Origin: an uncultured Pelagibacteraceae bacterium
Lineage (GTDB): Bacteria > Pseudomonadota > Alphaproteobacteria > Pelagibacterales > Pelagibacteraceae
Direction of reading: 5' to 3'
Assembly: GCA_902559605.1 (NCBI GenBank)
Contig: CACEIC010000005.1
Coordinates: forward strand, 1 to 45,825
DNA length: 45,825 nt
Shown here: positions 41,459-45,825 of the stretch, one piece after another
Layout: the number at the start of each line of letters is the position of its first letter
Position numbering within the stretch: position 1 is the stretch's first letter
Position numbers and translations under genes: made by a program
Notes under the pieces: model-generated
Told to the model about the DNA's origin: nothing
Database searches by the model: none
The model's input: only the letters and a program-made list of their open reading frames with translations

Positions 41459-41968
41459 ATGATGAAATTTTTGAACAGTATTGACCGTTTTATTCATCGT
41501 ATGCTGGAATCTATGTGCTCACTCTTGTTGGCTGCTATGGTTGGTTTTACTCTTTATAATGTAACAATGCGCTATGTTTTTAATAATCCTCCTGTTTGGG
41601 GAGACTTACTAACAGTATTAAGCAATATTTGGTTGATGTTTATAGCACTTTCTTTAACAGCTAGAGATAATGAACATGTAGCTTTAAATTTGATTTATGA
41701 AAAATTACCAGAGAGAGTTTCGTTATACATACGTCAGTTTTGGAAAATTATGATTATGATAATTGGTGTAGTCTTAATTATTTATGGAATTGAACTTGTA
41801 GAAGGTATGCGGGGGAAATATTGGGAAATGTGGTATTTTGAAATTAGTATGCAAGGTATAGAATTCAAACCAAATTATATGCCCAAAAAATATGCAGTTG
41901 CCATCCTTCCATTAGCTGGATTTTTAACTACCATTGGTGCAGCTATTGGTTTTATGAAAAAGGTATAG
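41459..41968 (+). CDS. dctQ: TRAP transporter small permease subunit DctQ (second system)
   Basis: A 169-residue four-helix membrane protein with the DctQ signature R-Y-V-F-N-N-P-P-V-W-G-D (about 37-48). Two ATG codons are adjacent at 41459; either could be used. The gene starts four bases after the dctM stop. Its DctQ-like second half has a 30-residue hydrophilic stretch between helices 3 and 4. Confidence 0.9.
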   Translation: MMKFLNSIDRFIHRMLESMCSLLLAAMVGFTLYNVTMRYVFNNPPVWGDLLTVLSNIWLMFIALSLTARDNEHVALNLIYEKLPERVSLYIRQFWKIMIMIIGVVLIIYGIELVEGMRGKYWEMWYFEISMQGIEFKPNYMPKKYAVAILPLAGFLTTIGAAIGFMKKV

Positions 41969-41987
41969 TTCTTTAAATAGTAGAAAC

Positions 41988-43913
41988 TTAACCTTTGCCA
42001 CGCCAAGGTATAGTTTTGTCTATAATTTTTCTTAAAGTTACATCAAATAGAAGACCCAACATACCCATAATAAAAATAGTTATCCAAATTACTTCATATT
42101 GGAAATACTTTTTGGCAACATTTTCTACAAATCCAATTCCAGTTGTACCTGCTAAAAATTCTGCTGCAACTAAAGTGCCCCAGCACATACCAACAGCTAC
42201 TCTAATACCTGTTAAAATTTCAGGTAAAGAATTTGGAAAAATAACATATCTAAGTATTTGTCTTTTAGAAGCACCAAGAGAATGTGCTGCATGAATTTTA
42301 GATAACTGCGTGCCCGATGCTCCAGCTCTGGCTGAAATAATCATTATAGATAATGAAACCATAAATAATAAAAATACTTTTCCAGTATTATCAATACCTA
42401 AAACCGAGATTATTAAAGGAGCCCACGCAAGAGGAGGTACTGGTCTATAAAGTTCAATTAATGGATCAAAGAAACCTTTAGCAAATCTATTTAAGCCCAT
42501 GAAAAGTCCTAATGGTACACCAATCAATATTCCAAAAACTAATCCAAGAAAAACTCTTAAAAATGAATCCCAAATATGTCCATAAGGAACAGGAATTTTA
42601 AATAATTTAAAATCGCCAGTAACAATTTTTAAAACTTTCCCTTTAAAATTTTGCTTAACCACACCATCTTTGGTGTGAACCGGATATTCTCCAGGCAAAA
42701 CATCTGCTATCCAATCTGGCAATATAAAGCCAATTATTTGGCTTACATCCATCATATCAATCCAAAGAAGTGGGATATTTTTGTAACCTACACTTGGCTT
42801 AGACATTAAAATAAATTTATTAAGTGTATCTGAGGGTTTTGGTAACCATCTACCTGAACCTTGCTCAGAACAACTAGGACCACTTGCAACGATAGTTCCT
42901 GCAGGGAATAAAAGAATATCAATTAGTCTTAAACCCCCTTGCTCAGTTTTTTGAAGATTATCAAATTCAATAATTGCGTTTTGCATTTCATTAAGAGCAT
43001 TTGGTGGATAAATGCTTGCAAACTCAATTCTTCTTGCAATTTTTACAATGTTTTTTGCGTAAGTAGATGCCACTTCCTCAGTGTCATCTAAATTTTTTCT
43101 ATATAATTTTATCTCTGTTTTAAGTTCTTTTATTGCATTTTTGAATTGAGGATTATGGTTTCTTAATTTAAAAAATTTATCATTAATTTTTTTTAATTGT
43201 TCAGCTGCAGCGTGAAATTTTAAACCTCTATCAGTTTCAGGTACTAAAGGCACTTCAATAGTGTTTTCTATTGATCCTGTACCGGCACTTACAGTTACTA
43301 TGCCCCAGCTTCCTTGCTTAGCAATTGCTTTTTGTCTTTCATTTTTTTGCTCTGGTGTTTCAAATGGATAATCTTTCTTTTGAAAATTAGTGCTTAACAA
43401 TCTAATTTCATCAGTCATCTCATCTATTTTAATTTTTGTATTAATCTCCATTAGATTATCGTTAGTAAGTAATGGAATTAATTTGTTTGTTTTATTAATA
43501 AAACCAACTAATGCATTTTTCTGTAAGTTGCTTAAATCTGGCGAATTTTGAATTTCCAAACTTATTTTTTTAAGATTTTTATTTTCTATTTTTATTATTG
43601 AAGTACTTTTGAATTCTCTTTCTTCAATTGGAAATTGATATTTTAATCCTAGTAAAGACTCATTTATTTTTGCAACCTGACATAATTCATTTGCTGATTT
43701 TGGATAAAATCCTTTTGCAATATCCCAAGAATAATAAAGCCAAACCAACAATATTGCACTGCTTCCGACAATTATCCAATGAGTTCCACCTTTTGCTCTT
43801 TCTGGATTTCCAAAAACTGCATCAACTTTTTCAGTTTTTATTAAACGTCTTCCATAAAGTATGCACCCGATAATTGATACGAGAATTAATATTGTTATTA
43901 TTTGAGTAAACAT
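41988..43913 (-). CDS. tauC: ABC transporter permease, taurine/nitrate type, with a very long N-terminal region
   Basis: A 641-residue permease, against about 250-300 for TauC/SsuC. The last 200 or so residues are a standard permease: helices from about 438 on, and the EAA loop (H-S-L-G-A-S-K-R-Q) near 541-553. The first 430 carry two extra hydrophobic segments (about 3-21 and 48-64) and a long Lys/Glu/Asn-rich region with coiled-coil-like heptads, then a C-S-E-Q-G-S-G-R-W-L-P-K-P segment near 330. The extra region may form a periplasmic docking or sensing domain. It abuts the ATPase gene. Confidence 0.82.
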   Translation of the reverse strand: MFTQIITILILVSIIGCILYGRRLIKTEKVDAVFGNPERAKGGTHWIIVGSSAILLVWLYYSWDIAKGFYPKSANELCQVAKINESLLGLKYQFPIEEREFKSTSIIKIENKNLKKISLEIQNSPDLSNLQKNALVGFINKTNKLIPLLTNDNLMEINTKIKIDEMTDEIRLLSTNFQKKDYPFETPEQKNERQKAIAKQGSWGIVTVSAGTGSIENTIEVPLVPETDRGLKFHAAAEQLKKINDKFFKLRNHNPQFKNAIKELKTEIKLYRKNLDDTEEVASTYAKNIVKIARRIEFASIYPPNALNEMQNAIIEFDNLQKTEQGGLRLIDILLFPAGTIVASGPSCSEQGSGRWLPKPSDTLNKFILMSKPSVGYKNIPLLWIDMMDVSQIIGFILPDWIADVLPGEYPVHTKDGVVKQNFKGKVLKIVTGDFKLFKIPVPYGHIWDSFLRVFLGLVFGILIGVPLGLFMGLNRFAKGFFDPLIELYRPVPPLAWAPLIISVLGIDNTGKVFLLFMVSLSIMIISARAGASGTQLSKIHAAHSLGASKRQILRYVIFPNSLPEILTGIRVAVGMCWGTLVAAEFLAGTTGIGFVENVAKKYFQYEVIWITIFIMGMLGLLFDVTLRKIIDKTIPWRGKG

Positions 43914-44711
43914 TTAATTTTCTTTTCCCATAATTTCTTCCTCCATGTTCCAAATCATGGATAAAATTTCTTCTCTTTTTGATGAAAAATCTTTATTTTT
44001 TTTTATTTCTCTTAAATCTTCTTTTAATCCCATCTCTGCAAATGGAAGATTATATTCTTTATGTATCCTACCTGGTCTTGGTGCCATTACGTACAACCTT
44101 TCACCAAGCAAGAGTGCTTCCTCAACCGAGTGAGTAATTAAAATAATTGTTTTTCCAGTTTCCTTCCATATTTTCAAAACTAAAGATTGCATTTTTTCTC
44201 TTGTTAGAGCATCAAGAGCACCTAAAGGCTCATCCATTAAAATCAAATCAGGATCATTGATTAAGCACCTTGCAAGAGCTACTCTTTGCTGCATTCCTCC
44301 AGACAATTGATATGTTGGGGTATTTCCAAATCCTTTTAAGCCAACAATCTCCAGCCACTCATCAACTTTTTTTGAAGTTTCTATAGGATCTTTTTTTTTC
44401 ATTCTAAGACCAAAGTTTACGTTCTCCGCAACAGTCAACCATTCAAATAATGCACCTTGTTGAAAAACCATGCCTCTTTCAACTCCAGGTCCGTCAATTT
44501 CTTTACCATTCAAAGTTATATTTCCAGATGTTGGTCTTAAGAAACCAGCTGCAATATTTAACAAAGTTGTTTTTCCACAACCAGAAGGCCCAAGAACTGT
44601 TAGAAGTTCCCCTTTTTTTAATTTGAAATTTAAATCTTTTAAAGCGTGAACAGTCTCTCCTTTTGGAGTTTTGAAAATCATGTTTAGATTTTGAGATATC
44701 AAATCACTCAT
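43914..44711 (-). CDS. tauB: ABC transporter ATPase, taurine/nitrate type
   Basis: A 265-residue ATPase with Walker A at 41-49 (GPSGCGKTT), the Q-loop near 84-85, signature L-S-G-G-M-Q-Q-R at 136-143 and Walker B L-I-L-M-D-E-P at 156-162; the M-A-P-R-P-G-R-I segment near 211 is typical of TauB/SsuB/NrtD. It sits between the binding-protein and permease genes and energises the importer. A hairpin with a T-run separates it from the binding protein. Confidence 0.92.
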   Translation of the reverse strand: MSDLISQNLNMIFKTPKGETVHALKDLNFKLKKGELLTVLGPSGCGKTTLLNIAAGFLRPTSGNITLNGKEIDGPGVERGMVFQQGALFEWLTVAENVNFGLRMKKKDPIETSKKVDEWLEIVGLKGFGNTPTYQLSGGMQQRVALARCLINDPDLILMDEPLGALDALTREKMQSLVLKIWKETGKTIILITHSVEEALLLGERLYVMAPRPGRIHKEYNLPFAEMGLKEDLREIKKNKDFSSKREEILSMIWNMEEEIMGKEN

Positions 44712-44744
44712 TAGCTGACTTTATATAAAATATTTACTTAAAAA

Positions 44745-44773
44745 AATAGGCACCAATAAAATTGGCGCCTATT
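44745..44773 (-). terminator. Terminator-like hairpin after the taurine-type binding protein
   Basis: A 13-base-pair stem with one G-U pair in RNA (44745-44757 with 44761-44773, three-base loop), followed on the minus strand by a run of seven T. This is a good Rho-independent terminator, lying 20 bases after the tauA-type stop; read-through must feed the ATPase and permease genes. Confidence 0.75.
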
Positions 44774-44793
44774 TGATTATTTTAATCTTTAAA

Positions 44794-45735
44794 TTATAAA
44801 GGTAAGAAACTAGTGTCTACTGCTCCACCTGGAGTTCCCATTCCTTTTAAGAATGCATCTAAGTTTCCGCTTTCCATAGATTTTTTAGTTTCTTCTGGAG
44901 TTAAGAATTTGAAACCACTTAAAGTTTCTTTCATATCAGCAATTTTCATCTCTGAAGCTTTTGACATAGAATTCATATCACTTTTTCCATTTCTATATCT
45001 TTCATTTGCTTCATGAGTTACTTCAATAAAAGTTCTCAACATTCCAGGATTTTCCTTCATAAACTTGTCTGTTACAGAAGTAATATCTATTCCTAAAATA
45101 CCTGCATCTCTTGCTTCTTGAACAGTTAAAAGTCTTGATCCTACAGCAACTGCAGCTTTGATAGAATTACCACCAAATAGACATGCCATTACTACATCTC
45201 CACTTACTAATGCAGCCGCACCTTCTTCAGGATCCATTTGAATAATATCCATTTTGCTTCTGTCAGCTCCTACAACTTTCATACTTTCGTCGAAAACGTA
45301 CTCAGCCATAGTACCTAACGGAACAGCAACTTTTTTACCTTCTAATTCTGTTGCATTCGCTTTTGTTATTCCCGAAGCATTAGATGTTACACAAGTTGTT
45401 CCACCCATCCCGTATTCCATTGCAATATCAACTAATTTGATAGGTGCATTTGATTTTACAGCATTAATAAATGGTACCAAACCTTGTGAGTAAGAAATAT
45501 CAATATCTCCTGCTAACATTGCATCTGTCATTGCTCCACCATTTGTGAAGTTTGTCCATTTTACTGGAACTCCTAAAGCTTTAGCAAAATTCTTTTTTTG
45601 CATGTCCTCTAAATTTGGACTTGGCCACTCTAGAAAGTATGCAACTCTAACTTCGTTCGCAGCAGAGTTTGCTGCTGTGATTGTTAAGTTTAGAGCAAAT
45701 AAACTTCCTAAAATGAAACTAATTATTTTTTTCAT
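44794..45735 (-). CDS. tauA: ABC transporter substrate-binding protein, taurine/sulfonate type
   Basis: A 313-residue exported protein with a signal peptide (residues 1-25, N-S-A-A-N region). The V-R-V-A-Y-F-L-E-W start of the mature part, the D-A-M-L-A-G-D-I-D-I-S-Y-S-Q-G segment near 75-85, and the G-K-K-V-A-V-P-L-G-T motif near 130-140 match the TauA/SsuA/NrtA family of binding proteins. A taurine-like ligand is the leading guess. AGGAGATG precedes the ATG. It leads the ATPase and permease genes on the minus strand, with about 90 bases of AT-rich upstream DNA to the window edge. Confidence 0.88.
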   Translation of the reverse strand: MKKIISFILGSLFALNLTITAANSAANEVRVAYFLEWPSPNLEDMQKKNFAKALGVPVKWTNFTNGGAMTDAMLAGDIDISYSQGLVPFINAVKSNAPIKLVDIAMEYGMGGTTCVTSNASGITKANATELEGKKVAVPLGTMAEYVFDESMKVVGADRSKMDIIQMDPEEGAAALVSGDVVMACLFGGNSIKAAVAVGSRLLTVQEARDAGILGIDITSVTDKFMKENPGMLRTFIEVTHEANERYRNGKSDMNSMSKASEMKIADMKETLSGFKFLTPEETKKSMESGNLDAFLKGMGTPGGAVDTSFLPL

Positions 45736-45825
45736 TTCATCTCCTGTTAATTAAATTTAATTATCGATATTTAAGTTTAAATTTTCTTTTAAGTAAATGA
45801 TGAATAAATTACACAGGCTTCAAAA

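Noticed and set aside
2542..44773. Intergenic hairpins as copies of one repeat element
   Set aside because: The five stems share position but not sequence, so they are not a REP-like dispersed repeat family.
1..45825. CRISPR array, insertion sequence, prophage, tRNA or rRNA
   Set aside because: No regularly spaced repeats, transposase or integrase, or RNA gene signatures were seen; gaps are too short to hold most of these.

Overview
The window is about 46 kb of very AT-rich bacterial DNA (roughly 30% GC by eye) packed with short intergenic gaps, many 1-8 base gene overlaps and an extraordinary share of solute-uptake genes. The style (five periplasmic binding-protein transport systems, two TRAP systems, taurine-type ABC importer, small genes, A/T-rich codon choice, no mobile elements) fits a free-living marine alphaproteobacterium of the SAR11/Pelagibacterales type. 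That assignment is inference from style and gene content; no rRNA gene is present to prove it. No tRNA, rRNA, CRISPR, insertion sequence or phage gene was recognised, and no gene-free stretch exceeds 300 bases (the longest is about 200 bases, 38840-39040).

Layout. 1-7130 (+): the tail of an inositol-monophosphatase-family gene, a class I glutamine amidotransferase, then a peptide/nickel-type ABC importer (binding protein, two permeases, fused double ATPase), an AhpD-like protein and a DUF924 protein. 7131-11930 (-): a TRAP transporter (dctP-dctQ-dctM) reading into an isocitrate lyase/PEP mutase family enzyme, a DUF2798 membrane protein and a 3-hydroxyisobutyrate dehydrogenase-type enzyme. 12006-16323: an EamA exporter, then on the minus strand a pair of SMR-like membrane proteins that both lack the family's key glutamate and a run of very small SnoaL, DUF1330, ferredoxin-like and cupin proteins. 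16406-18715 (-): a sulfur module (persulfide dioxygenase-type hydrolase, cysE, cysK). 18790-22678: 1-Cys peroxiredoxin, methyltransferase, Asp/Glu racemase-like protein, MFS and LysE-type transporters.

22668-30725: a minus-strand operon of bicupin, tandem-SnoaL protein, short MetE-like methyltransferase, sugar-type ABC binding protein and two permeases (no ATPase), and a HAD protein that has lost its catalytic aspartates; a second tandem-SnoaL protein is divergent from it. This is the best candidate for an undescribed catabolic system. 30739-33929: a histidinol-dehydrogenase-like enzyme that is probably not HisD, a phosphotransacetylase-family enzyme and a divergent BASS transporter, compatible with organosulfonate or polyol oxidation. 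33922-35192: an internally duplicated winged-helix regulator with tandem operator-like repeats upstream, and a divergent small membrane protein. 35189-41968: aldehyde dehydrogenase, epoxide hydrolase and Ldh2-family oxidoreductase in one operon, divergent from a second TRAP system (order P-M-Q). 41988-45735 (-): a taurine/sulfonate-type ABC importer with an unusually long permease.

A window-wide theme: each of the five binding-protein genes is followed at once by an intergenic hairpin, all unrelated in sequence, before the first membrane or ATPase gene. This is the expected architecture for making far more binding protein than membrane component. Taken together, the genes describe a cell that imports many small organic acids, peptides, sulfonates and possibly sugars, oxidises them with compact operons, and has little dedicated regulation (one obvious DNA-binding regulator in 46 kb).
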